Source of the DNA: Epithemia pelagica
Lineage: Eukaryota; Bacillariophyta; Bacillariophyceae; Surirellales; Surirellaceae
Direction of reading: 5' to 3'
Assembly (NCBI GenBank): GCA_946965045.2
Contig: OX337239.1
Coordinates: 2,666,001-2,730,000 of the forward strand
Length of the DNA stretch: 64,000 nt
Shown here: positions 30,286-40,919 of the stretch, piece after piece
How positions within the stretch are numbered: position 1 is the stretch's first letter
Layout of the letters: each line of letters begins with the position of its first letter
The notes under the pieces: model-generated
What the model was told of the DNA's origin: nothing
Seen by the model: the letters and a program-made list of their open reading frames with translations, nothing else
Databases searched by the model: none
Position numbers and translations under genes: made by a program

Positions 30286-31955
30286 ATGGGCGGCCAACAG
30301 AGCCGGCGAAACAAGAGTAGCGAAAACTCTTCACGTCAATCACAGACGTCTCCTTATCCAACGCAAAGGGCTGCCGCAGCCAATGGCCGGAATACGTACC
30401 TGTGAAACAGAACTGGAGCAACTACTCAGTCTTTGAATAGCGCTCCTTTCAATAGCAATTCTGCCTCTCGACGTTCAACTGGACAGTTCTCACACTCCGC
30501 TGCCCCATCCACAAGTACACACCAGGACGGTTCGAGATCTCAACCAGGTACTGGTGCCCCCACAGATGCAGGAGGCCGAACGCAAACCACAACTAGCGCC
30601 ACAGACGCTACTACTTGCCCTGGAGCCTATCAAGTCACACGAATAACAACCGGTGTAAGTTCAAAAGATGTTCGTCGCCCGCTGCTGGAAAATACGTGTC
30701 TCACCTGTCCCTAGCCTTCCATTGTGTATAGGGTACCTATCCCAAATGGAGTGTCACCAGGGAGCGAGTTTTATGCTCATGTTGGGAATCGCCGTGTTCG
30801 TATTCGATACCCTCAATCTCTCCAAATCACATTACCACCCGCACCCCAAAACCAACACACCATATTGAAAATTGCACCACTTACTGCCGCTCCCGAGGTT
30901 GGAGCAGGAGGAGGTGCAGTTGCCATGACTCCAGAAGTTCGCAAGCTGAACCAACAAGCAGAGGAGAATGGAGGCTCAGCGAAATGTTTTCTTGTTGACA
31001 TTCCACCCAACGTTTTTCCCGGAAGGACGTTCGCGGCAAATGTAGCTGGACAGAGATTTATGGTTACATGTCCGTCAAACGCCGCTCCCAACATGAAAAT
31101 CAGGTTTGTTCCACCGACAGTCGGCGAGGAGCCTCAAGCAGCACCGAAGACACAGGTATTTGAAGTTGCCGTACCAGCGGGAGTATCTCCAGGCCAGACA
31201 TTCACCTTGTTTGCTAATGGGCAGCCTGTTCTTGTTACCTGTCCACCAAATGTCTCCCCAGGACAGAAGACCCGTTTCCAGCTTCCTGTTTCACAGATAG
31301 TTAGCAATATTCAGCTTTCATACGAATCAAACGTTGGGTGGAGACGAATTATACGAGCTACCGACATGAAGTTCCTATGGGTATGTCTCGATAACAAAGA
31401 GGATGATTCCGAAAATGGAGAAGTGGACTTTGCTGGAATGGAGAACGTCGATTTCAGTAGGTTTGCATTCATTCGCAAGCTGTCTTTCTTGGAAGGAAAT
31501 GATGCCCGCGTGTTTCACAGATAGTTAGCAATATTCAGCTTTCATACGAATCAAACGTTGGGTGGAGACGAATTATACGAGCTACCGACATGAAGTTCCT
31601 ATGGGTATGTCTCGATAACAAAGAGGATGATTCCGAAAATGGAGAAGTGGACTTTGCTGGAATGGAGAACGTCGATTTCAGTAGGTTCGCATTCATTCGC
31701 AAGCTGTCTTTCTTGGAAGGAAATGATGCCCGCATGCGTAGGGGGAGACTATCCCTTGTACCAGCCAAAGAAGCAGTTGTGGATTCTCGTCTAGTTGTTA
31801 GAAATGGGACTTTACTGTCTTACGCCGACATTGCTGAACATCAAGGCAAGGCACTTGAAGAAAAAACGATCATACCGACCTTGTCAAAATTGCAACAGAA
31901 GTATCTTATTCGTTGTGGTCTTCAGCACCAAGAAAGTTGGAATATGGAAGCTTAA
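30286..31955 (+). pseudogene. Broken gene with repeated PGQ modules, HECT-ligase-like C terminus
   Basis: An N terminus MGGQQSRR (possible N-myristoylation context) opens the frame at ATG 30286; another ATG lies at 30268. A TGA at 30401-30403 interrupts it, and the same frame continues. A 60-nt intron (30655-30714, GTAAGT...CCTAG) joins in phase to a region with three similar modules of the form P-x-G-V-x-P-G-x-x-F ... V-x-C-P (IPNGVSPGSEF, IPPNVFPGRTF, VPAGVSPGQTF). The tail has FIRKLSFLEGND, LVPAKEAVVDS and SYADIAEHQGKALEEK. I associate that tail from memory with the segment preceding the catalytic domain of diatom HECT ubiquitin ligases; no HECT domain is present. The 224-bp tandem duplication at 31287-31734 adds a frameshift and stop (31522-31524). 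The gene is clearly non-functional in this form. Confidence 0.6.
31287..31734 (+). repeat. 224-bp tandem direct duplication
   Basis: Unit 1 is 31287-31510 and unit 2 is 31511-31734. They are almost identical, with differences seen at the ggtttgc/ggttcgc position and at the last base. The length is not a multiple of three, so the first copy ends in a stop right after the junction, while the second copy continues into the ancestral C terminus. Confidence 0.95.
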
Positions 31956-32095
31956 CATGATTGTTCGAAAAGAATTATTATACACCCATCAATTTGAAAT
32001 GGAATATAAGTATGCTGAGCAGTATGCCCGTTCCATGTTTCTTGTTTTAATGATCTCACCATGTTTCGTCGAATTGTCTTCCATAATTTCTCGAG

Positions 32096-32443
32096 ATGAT
32101 AAGTACAAGAGGCGCCACACAGCAAAGCCGATGCCTGTTGCCTTCAGAGAGGAATTGTCACTATAAAGACACTCAGGAGACCTTGGAAAGGAAGAGGGAA
32201 CAGCGATTGAAAGAGATAAATCGTCAAAACAGGGATCGGAATAAAGAAAACAAAGACATCAATGGGAGTACAGAATCAAAAGAAGAGGAAGAGAGATTGA
32301 ATCCTAGTGCGAAGAGTGATGATATCCATCCACTGTCTGTAACGACGGGGTCAGGGATTGAAATTCGAGAAATTCGAGTATGGATAGGACGCGCCATTTG
32401 GGAGCTGGAACTGAGAAAGGTAACCAATGGACCTTTGTTTTGA
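32096..32443 (+). pseudogene. Fragment of a basic element ORF (paralogue of 58871-59158)
   Basis: From ATG 32096 the frame reads TRGATQQSR, LPSERN, HYK and then RLKEINRQNRDRNKEN. The minus-strand ORF at 58871-59158 has TRGTTQPGQR, APSERN, IHYK and KLKEINRQNKERNKEN. The two are clearly copies of the same family. This copy has no companion transposase nearby and appears to have inserted just after the broken gene at 30286-31955. The function is unknown; the composition suggests a basic, nucleic-acid-binding coiled segment. Confidence 0.5.
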
Positions 32444-33628
32444 CAAACGAACAAATCCTGAAAGACACAACGTGCCCAAGTAGGAGACCTGGACCACCTC
32501 TACCACAACTTGTGGAAGCGAATCCAACACCGAAGGCCCGGCTTGATATCGGACAACATCAAGATCGAAGAAGTGCTGTAGGCGCTCGTTCAGTCGAGGA
32601 TCGACCGCCACCGCCCAGATCAGAAAGATAAAACCGAAATCATTGAGATGAACAATCGATGCTGAACGCACATTCGGAGCCGAGGTGTTTTACTTGGTAT
32701 GAGAATGTTGGCAAGTTACTCCGATGCCAAGACGGCATTGGAAGCGTTGGTGCAATTTTTGGCTGGTCTGTAGAGGTGAAGGGAAGAAGCAGCGACAACA
32801 AGAGGCCGTGAAGCAAGAGAGTTGAGAATGGAAAAGGAAAATACATGCATGACCAAAATGGGGGAATGGGCTTGTCACAACTGTCAAGAGTTCTGATCAA
32901 CTCGCTTGCCGTTGTCAGCTTGCCTGATGATAAGCAAAAATGAAATCCTCCAAGCATTGACCAAGGCTTGACAGCCTGACAAGCTTGAAGGAAGGGAAGT
33001 TAGAAAGGGTGCAACAAAACACACAGATACGTCTATGAGAAAGTTACGATAGGAAATAGGTTTGCATATACTTGATGATAAAATATTGTGATTACATGAA
33101 GTGGTTATCTAGGTTGGATCCTTTCGATCCCAGGTTCCCATTGAGGTGATCCTGGATCTTGGATCGGGGTGTAAAAGGCTTCTAGACGGAAAGGATCGTC
33201 ATCTAGGGTCATCGGCATAGGCCTATATCACCTTGAGGTGCATATGTAAGTTAGCGCCGTAGACTATCCATTGCGAATCTTTACGCGCGATTGATATGGT
33301 TAGGTCCAGCAGATCTTGAGATGATAGAAATATAACATAGCCTATGAGACAAAGAACTAGTTCGATCGTGGAGTATACATAAATTAGGAGTGATTCAATC
33401 GTGTCTAAGCTAGATTCATATAGGAATCTAGGATATGTGCGATTGATCGGCCGCGTACTTTCCACGACTCTTCATGACTATAGAACTACCTATTGGATAA
33501 TATAGCCAATATAGGTATTCTAGGTATTACTCCCCTTCGGGGAAATGTCGGCAGTATTACCCATCCAAAACAACAAAGGCTCAAGATGAGGCCAAGCTTG
33601 TTCATATCCAAGTAACTTTGTAAGAACA
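32444..33628. other. Mixed relic DNA with one candidate LTR
   Basis: From about 32458 to 32660 a plus-strand frame reads VGDLDHLYHNLWKRIQHRR and continues through one TAG; it may be a gene relic of unknown type. The segment 33087-33563 starts TG, ends CA and directly follows the C-terminal end of the Copia family X RNase H in element orientation. It is therefore a candidate 3' LTR of that relic, without a second copy in the window to prove it. Confidence 0.3.
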
Positions 33629-33736
33629 TCAGATGGGAGCCCCTGGAATGTGATACAACCTGAGGATCCCACTAGCGAGGGCTTCATGGACTCGATGGAA
33701 TGCTAGGGCGTTCCAACGTTTTGTCAGTTGTGATTG
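33629..33736 (-). pseudogene. C-terminal RNase H fragment of Copia family X
   Basis: The reading frame SQLTKRWNALAFHRVHEAL followed by LYHIPGAPI-stop is the end of a copia RNase H. It continues, across the family B element, from DNKSIVTQLTVPQ encoded at about 46930-46975. When one copy of the 4-bp duplication attg is removed the two parts fuse in frame. This shows that family B inserted into family X. Confidence 0.8.
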
Positions 33737-33976
33737 TGAATAAAAACTGACGGCCAGACGCAATATACGGCTTGCAACAATCAAACTATCAGAAATTATG
33801 GTAACTAAACTAGGGGTGCCCTTTGGGGGCAAATCGCTCACGTAGGGGCCAAACAGCGACCACGGTACCCACTAGCGAACACGCAACTAGGGGCCGGGCG
33901 ATGCCAGGCAATGCGTAGCGAGGCATAGCGAGGCCCTTCGTAGGTTACAAAGGGGGCGCCCGTGATTATTTATTCA
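33737..33976 (-). repeat. 3' LTR of the interrupted family B element
   Basis: This 240-bp LTR with 8-bp terminal inverted repeats TGAATAAA/TTTATTCA is followed by internal sequence gtccccgcgaac, shared with the copy after 52900. Confidence 0.95.
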
Positions 33977-34101
33977 GTCCCCGCGAACAAAATCGGGGTG
34001 GGCAACTTCGTTTAGTTCGTCATGTCAGCAGAGGCCGGTCCAGTACGTTGGACTATTCTTCAAAAGGGGCGATCCCATTTTGGATCTAAAAAGGGGGTCT
34101 G

Positions 34102-35084
34102 CTACCACATGATACGTTGGGCCAGGAATCGCAATCGAGGTCCGGGTAGCAGTTTGGTTAGGATATCGGCAAGATTCGTTTCACCTTCTTCCCATGCAAT
34201 GCGCACAAGTCCAGCAGCTTGCGCTTCACGAGTCCGATGATAAGCAATTGCGTTGTGCTTCTTCTTTAGGACTGATTCCGGCTGCGTCGAGTTCTTAAAC
34301 ACAGATTCATTGTCGCAAAACACATTCGTCTCTCCATCCAACGGGATACCCATCATTCGCAACTTATAACGAAATGCTTCAATCATTTCAATGGCAGTTT
34401 TCATTGCCACGAACTCACTGCCAAATGTAGACGTCTCAACAGTGTTTTGTTGTTTTGAATACCACATGATCGGTGCTCGTTGCAAGAACAGTAGGACTCC
34501 TATTTGAGAGCGCCGTGTGACACGACATCCAGCATGATCAGCATCGACAAAGCAAGTCGTGGTGACAGCGTTTCCACGCGGTGCTGGTGCGTTTGGCGGA
34601 ATCGGCTCGGCAGCATCAGGATAATACTCAGACCAATCCGGTCGGGTAAAACGTGACTTGTCGAAGTCAGGGGTTGTGTCGTCGAACACAATGGCGGATT
34701 TATCGTACTTCTTCAGATACGCGAAGATGTGCAACGTTTGCTCGAGATGTCCTTCTCGTGGATTCGCCATAAAACGGGACATATGGGAGACTGCGGTTGT
34801 AATATCGATACGACCGAGTTCAACAATCCAACGGAGAATACCGATTAGTCCTTGGTAATAGTTCGCACGTCTTGCGTGGAGTTCAGGAGTCGCATCCAAT
34901 TCTGGGCGATATCCATCGGCGATCGGCGTCATCACTTTTGACTTCAGCTTTTCTCCGGATTTCTCCAGTTCCGTCTCGACTTCGGCAAGAGCACGCTTAC
35001 AATACTTGTCAGCGGACATGGCCCAACGATCACAGTTTGACGGATCTTGCGTGTCGGGTATGGTATAACGCCGAATTTTGGATC
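34102..35084 (-). pseudogene. Family B pol, C-terminal part (RT end and RNase H)
   Basis: The frame enters at IRRYTIPDTQ, right after the Ginger-like insertion, and ends at the stop at 34102. RNase H catalytic residues are visible as the Asp in CFVDADHAG, the Glu in TFGSEFVAMK and the Asp in VFCDNES. The intact equivalent at 53022-55065 reads YLGSEIRRYTIPD without interruption, which fixes the insertion point between YLGS and IRRY. This half has no lesions of its own, so the insertion is the main break. Confidence 0.9.
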
Positions 35085-35971
35085 TGTTACTCAATATTTC
35101 AACGCAAAGGTTATTTCGCGCATGAAAAAAAAACAGATTAATATGCAGTTCGGCAAATCCTAGCATTATTTTTCCGTACTGTAAAACCTAACGTTTTTTC
35201 AATACCTATCGTTCATTTTCATTTCTAAAAAATATTTGGAGCTGCCCACAAATCGTCTGTTTTCTTGCTCCATGAACAATGAATATCCATGAAACTCACG
35301 TGTTTGATGGTTCTGATAGTTCTCTTGAAGATGTTACCGGTAGGTTCGTGAGTAATCAACAATCTTTCCCAAATCTCCCTTTCAGAATATTTGACCGCCA
35401 TTGTCAGTTTTTGCTTTGTGTCGTCTCATTTTTCCCCCAAGTCATTCACATATGACTTGTCTCGCCAGAGATTTGTATTTTTTTGATTTGTTGAAGCTAT
35501 TTTCTGAAATATCCTAATATGGACCCATCAAATCGGCACAAAAATCCAACAGATTAATATTTTTTCATCCTGACTTCTAACATATTCGAATTTTTGTTTC
35601 GATTTGTTTCCGATACAAACAAATCAACGCATTTGTGACATTCCATACATTTATGCCCCAAGTATTTCAAATTGGGGCGTCGTTTTGGCGTGACACTGGT
35701 CCTCTGTCTGTTGGTGTTGCACACCTCTTTTGCACATTGGCTGTTCAACTCTCTCTTTCTCCTCTTTCAACTGTCGTGTTTGACACTGAGACACTTTCAT
35801 TGGTACCTCCGTTTGTTTCATATTCTTCCAAGTTGATACGGAATTCGTTCGGCGCAAAAGACATTGTGGTAGCTTGGCTGACTTGTGGTTGGAGCAGAAA
35901 CTGTAGTAGCTCAACCAACGAATTCCGTTCCTCAAGAGCTCTCCAAGAAGTGGTACCTTGTAAGTTGTATC

Positions 35972-38963
35972 ATGTCTGGCCGACAGAACAAGAAAAGAAA
36001 AGAGACCGAAGACCATGACTTGGAGGAGGTGGTAATTACCAAAGAAGACATGAAATTGCTTCGACCCTTGCTCAACAAACTTAAGCGACAGAAGAAGACC
36101 AAGGAAACTAGCCTATCTGACATTGAGGAAGAAGGCAGCACTTATGAGGAGGAGAAATCCAACATCTCATCCGACTCCTCTCTTACAAATGTTGCATCAA
36201 AACAACATTCTTCTACGTCAAAGCAACGTTCCCCTACTGCTTCAAATAAGGCTGCCACTGTGACTACTGATGGCACAAAAAAGAAAAGAGGGAGACAGAA
36301 AAAGAGTCCTCCAAAAAAAGATATTTCCAAAAGAAACAGACATCATTCACGGCAGTCATCATCTCCTGAAAAGAATGTATCTTCAAAAGACCAAACCGAA
36401 GAGACGGCCAAAGATTCCCCCAACCCCCAACCTGGTCATGATACGGAAGTAGTACCTGACAATTTTGATGGTAATCTCAACGAAGAACATAGACTTCGTT
36501 TCAACCTTGCTGTCTTTGGCAACTCTTTTACGGACCCTTCCTCGATGGAACCAGTCTCTGCAGGATCAACATCAAGGAATTCCCAAGAAATGTCTCGGTA
36601 TCGTCTGCAGCAAGAGATTTACATTCGTCGGCATTGGGAATCTGGAGACCCTAACGCTGCTCCACCAGAAGATGACAGTGCACCAGATCCGAGAACGGGC
36701 ATTGGCTTTAGAAAGTTGCATCCAATTGGGCGTAACACAAAATATCAAAAACGGGAAGTTAGGACAATTCCTTTGGAGAACAACAAAGTGGAATATGCCT
36801 TGTTCCATGAAGGTCGTCGTGTTTGTTCTGCAGAGCAAGTTTTCGATGTCATCCAGGAAAGACACGGACGAACCGGTCATGCTCTAAACGAAGAAACGAC
36901 ATATAATTTCATCAAAGACGATTATCAAAATATTACTATGAGACAGGTGAAACAGTTTATCAATGGATGCCCTCAATGTGTCTTACGAAAAAAAAAACAG
37001 GTGCCTCACAAGGGGGCTTCAAAACCAATACGGTCTTTCGGTTTTAGAGACCGTTTCCAAGCTGATCTTATAACAATGACTCAGGAAGGAAAAGAAGGGG
37101 ATAAAGATGTGTACGGAATTGAAATGAAGTTTATCCTCTCCTGCAAAGATCATTTCACCCAGTTCGTCATGTTGGCGGCCATTCCGAGTAAAAGCACGAA
37201 AATAATAGCCAATCACTTGGGTATTATGTATGGAATCATGGGCTTTCCCACGATTTATCAAACTGATAATGGGAACGAAGTCTGTGGCAATGAGGTAGTG
37301 AGGCTTGTGATGGAAAATAATCCACACATTGACACAATTACAGGACGTCCTCGTACTCCTCGAGAACAAGGTTCCGTGGAGAATGCAAACAACGGCATTC
37401 GGAATACTGTCCAATCGATTGTTTCGGAGGAATGGGCTCGTGGGAATACGGAGTTCAACTGGACAATGGCACTGGGAAGAGCAATGGGAACATTGAACGG
37501 TGCTTTTCGACGGACAACAGCAAATGCCATTTCGTCATACGAAACTGTCTTTGGAACCAAATTCTACTCTCCCAATTCAGAAGCTGTGAAAGGATTATCT
37601 TCAACAGAATTGAGAATAGCCGGGACCACAGCGGTTGAACGGTGTCTCCGTACCCGCAGTAGCGCCCTCACAGAAAAATATGCGATTTGTGGTGAGATTA
37701 CTGAAGCCGACATTGAAGACCTTGGAGACCTTGCATCGCCGAGAGTGCAATACCTAATGCACAACTATAAACAAACACATAAAGAAGCGGCAGATGAAGA
37801 CTTCATGCTGATACAAAATTCCGATTGGTCACTGGTACCTGAAGGTCTTAGACCTATATCAGTTCCAGATGAACATGATATGGTCAGAGAAAGTGAAGAA
37901 ACTGTGGGCGACTTAGATTCTAAACCAAAAGCTGTTGATTTGGCCCGAAAACAAAAACAAACGGCTACGGCGAATCAAGACAGTGAAGTACCTGACGATG
38001 ACCTTGATTGCAAACCCAAAGCAGTGGACAATCAGACATTCCGAAAGGAGATCGAGAGTCAGAAGACACAGGAACTAGTAAGTTCCTCAGATCTGGCGGG
38101 TCTGTTGTATTGCCAACCCGTATTGGCAACCCAAAAAGCAGCCCAACAAGAGATTTCAAAACAGGATACCAATAAGTCATCAAATGTCGACAACAAGCCA
38201 GATGATACCAAGAAATCATCAAATGTCGATAACAAGCCAGATGCAAGTTTTGACGCGTCGGACGGGAAACAAAATGTTTTGAAACAAGGTGTCGACATAT
38301 CAAAACACAAGGTTTATTTATCAAAACTTCGTTCCGACAAGAAGCCAGATGCAAGTTTTGACGCGTCGGACGGGAAACAAAATGTTTTGAAACAAGGTGT
38401 CGATATATCAAAACATGATACGGACATACTGGAACAAAATTCTGATCTGTCAAAACAAGATCATAACATGTCAAAAGAAGAGAATGACAGCAGATCAAAA
38501 CACCAGATTTTACGAAACAATAATTCCTGAAGGCATCATTGGAGATAAACAGTCAAAAACATCCATTTGGTTTACACATGATAAATACAACTTACTTGAT
38601 GCCTCATCGCCTCTTGGACCAGAACGGCGTTTGTTACGGCAACAGATTTTGGATAAAAGTTTCGATCAAACCAAGTATAAAATCATTTCTGTTCGAGAAG
38701 CACATCCTGTTACCTACAGCAAGCATCATTCTATCAAGAAACAAAAGACAACTTTTGAAAGAAGGAAAATAAAGTGCAATTGCAAACGACTATGGCTTCA
38801 ATGCAAGACTAATACTTGTGGATGTCGAAAAGCTGGAATTGTCTGTACGCATCTGTGTAAATGCAACAAAAGTGATTGCATGAACAGGCATATTCACGGG
38901 GTAGTACTGGAAGATGAAGTCAAGGCCGGAAATGAGGTACCGAAAAACCAACCCACTGTGTGA
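35972..38963 (+). CDS. Integrase-type transposase with C-terminal CXC motif (one frameshift)
   Basis: The start is ATG 35972 (MSGRQNKKRK). A Lys/Ser-rich N terminus is followed by an HHCC zinc-binding domain (RHGRTGH ... CPQC, about residues 297-335) and a DDE integrase core: Asp in FQADLI (~365), Asp in YQTDNGNE (~432), Glu in GSVENANNG (~470). This is the layout of retroviral/Gypsy integrases and Ginger transposases. After residue ~700 the tail is low-complexity with a 36-residue-period duplication. The main frame stops at 38528-38530. The +1 frame, open from 38397, continues with IIPEGIIGDKQSKTSIWF and a Cys-rich block (KCNCKRLWLQCKTNTCGC ... CKCNKSDCMNR) like Tesmin/TSO1 CXC DNA-binding motifs, ending at 38963. 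A single-base shift near 38500 probably separates them. Its role would be cutting and joining the element ends in the nucleus. Confidence 0.8.
38234..38415 (+). repeat. 74-bp direct repeat inside the integrase gene tail
   Basis: Copies 38234-38307 and 38342-38415 differ at one base (gacatat/gatatat). They are spaced 108 bp apart, in frame, and encode KPDASFDASDGKQN twice. The surrounding SNVDNKPD motifs are shorter repeats of the same kind. Confidence 0.9.
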
Positions 38964-40726
38964 CCAATTGTTCCATCGGAACCAAAGGCACACTCATGTT
39001 TGGAAGTGCAATGACGGATGACACGACCGTCGAATAGAATTGTCACGCCATGTGATAATTCAATCACCAGTCCATTATAAGTACGGCCATCTCTTTTCAG
39101 CAGAACATCTGGAAAAATGAAAAACCAGTTCTTTGTAGTATGTGGCATGGTTTCGGAAAATACAACGAAGCAAACACTAGCGTCGTTGACATCAATATGG
39201 GATGAGTTTTCCAAATCAACACTTACTGCGATGTTGGAACAAAATCCGTCTGTCCCACCCAAATCTTGAGGGACATCAATATCTGCCTATTTACGCAAAG
39301 ATGTAAACAAAGGCAATATTCCCGGATAGAGTTGTTGAATTCTTGTCCCAACCGTGGAGCATAACTGCCCTACATTATTGTTGAGTGATGTATTGTCCAT
39401 GGAGATTGGTATTGATTTTAATTGTTGCTGATAACGGTTGAACGTGATTCCATACCCACTCATTTGTCCGTTGTCTCCTGTGTTTCTCCTGGAGTTCCCA
39501 CAGCTTGAAACGTTCTTGTCTGAGACGTATAAGTTTGCCACAGAAGCAAAGTCATGATACAGCTTCTCAGACGATGATACATAGGACACAACAATGTAGG
39601 ATTGTCCAACTGGCCGTTTGTTGCTGTCCAAAATAGTAGTCTGGAATGCGTGGATTTGTCTTTCTTCAGATCTTGGGTTTAAAACATAGGCCGAGGAACC
39701 ACGGATGGAACGATACAGTGCACCAGTGACATATCTGCGACAGCCAATTTTATTGGATCCTGACTTTTCAAATAAAGCACGGTAAAATGTACGGCAATCT
39801 TGGATTTTGTTAACAATGTTGTCACCGATACAGTCAGGTGGTAGAAGAGGAGTATCAACATCACCGTCGTCAAATTGAATGCTGTGAATAACTTTGGGCA
39901 ATTCGTTGGAAACAACATAATTGATTGTCCATACTTTGTTTATAGACTTGATGAAGCTTCCCAACGCTGGTTCACCAGTTGTATAAACAAGACGTTACCA
40001 GGAAAGTGGTAATGGAGTAAGTGACGAAGTGGTGATAGATTTGCCAATGCCACACTGTAGTTCACAAAGAAATTTGGAATTGTCCAAGGTAAAGGCAGTT
40101 GTCCAAAATACTGATGCATAGGGGAAAATAATTATGACGGTGCAAAAAATGTGGTCAAATTCAGTAGAACAGAGTTCCCTGGAGGTTCGTGTACGGTGTA
40201 TCACTTCGTAGTAGGGTTGGTTGTACGGAATTCTTGGTTTACGGTGTGTCCTGGACAATGTACAGTCAAGCATGAATGCACCATGCAATTCATGCGTCAG
40301 CTGTAAAGGAATGGCTTCCTGTATTTGTAGGTCATGATGTGATATTGATGAACGTGTCAACTGTAGTTCTTTAAATCCCCGCTTGATTTCTTTGATGAAA
40401 ATAGGAATATGAGGGACACTTGGCCTTTGGAAAGGACGAAGAACAGATTTAAGGTACGGCAAACTGTGTTGGATGAAGGCTTGTTGAACATCATCCCCTG
40501 GTAGACACAGGGAGAACATTTCACAGAGAAGTAATGTGAAGTCGTCAGTATCAAAGCAGTATGGCTCATGTCGGATAGAAGTCTGAGCGGATTGATACAC
40601 ATGAATGATTCCTGGAGGTCGGTTGCGACGAGAAGAGTTGCTCTTATGCTTGGATGAATTCTTTGTCTTCTTCATGATGGACGTATGAAGGGAGGCTGTC
40701 AACGATTCGATGAAGCGAAAGAACAA
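38894..40726 (-). pseudogene. 2OG-Fe(II)-oxygenase-like ORF in the Ginger-like element
   Basis: From ATG 40726 a single frame of 611 codons is broken only by TAA at 39995-39997 and TAG at 39287-39289; sequence on both sides of each stop is plausible coding in the same frame. The N terminus is basic (KNSSKHKSNSSRRNRPP). The C-terminal ~120 residues resemble a double-stranded beta-helix oxygenase: an HxD motif in NSSHIDVND, then FFIFPDVLL, and a distal His in GVTILFDGRVIRHCTS. I did not find a clear 2OG-binding Arg after it. Related folds include TET/JBP DNA oxygenases and prolyl hydroxylases; which one is not decidable by eye. The 3' end overlaps the convergent transposase ORF by 70 bp. Two stops make this copy inactive unless they are read through. 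Confidence 0.6.
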
Positions 40727-40919
40727 CGAGTATGACGGTGCTGTGAGGTAAGAAAATCAGTGGTCGTAAACGATGAAAAATGATAGAAAAAATATGGGGA
40801 TTTTGTTTTAATTTGATATGCCGGCGAACAACAAATCAAAACATGACGACGTTTCAATAATTTTCAACAAATCAGCGCAAAGTTTTGATTTGTCGTTTGC
40901 GTCGAAATCTCGGGTAACA

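Larger units (their letters stand above)
35085..40919. mobile_element. Ginger-like DNA transposon with integrase, CXC motif and antisense oxygenase-like ORF
   Basis: A 5835-bp insertion is flanked by the 4-bp duplication gatc (35081-35084 and 40920-40923); uninterrupted family B copies show the empty site ggatcccaag. The ends are imperfect inverted repeats, 20 of 24 matching, starting TGTTAC and ending GTAACA. This fits the TGTNR...YNACA termini and 4-bp duplications I recall for Ginger elements, whose transposase resembles a retroviral/Gypsy integrase. There is no reverse transcriptase inside, which argues against an LTR retrotransposon. Contents are a plus-strand integrase-type transposase (35972-38963, one frameshift) and a convergent minus-strand ORF with a 2OG-oxygenase-like end (40726-38894). 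The assignment to Ginger is from integrase type, termini and duplication length together. Confidence 0.8.

Noticed and set aside
35085-40919. Reading the gatc-flanked insertion as an LTR retrotransposon
   Set aside because: It has TG...CA ends and an integrase but no reverse transcriptase, RNase H or protease and no long direct terminal repeats; its ends are inverted repeats.
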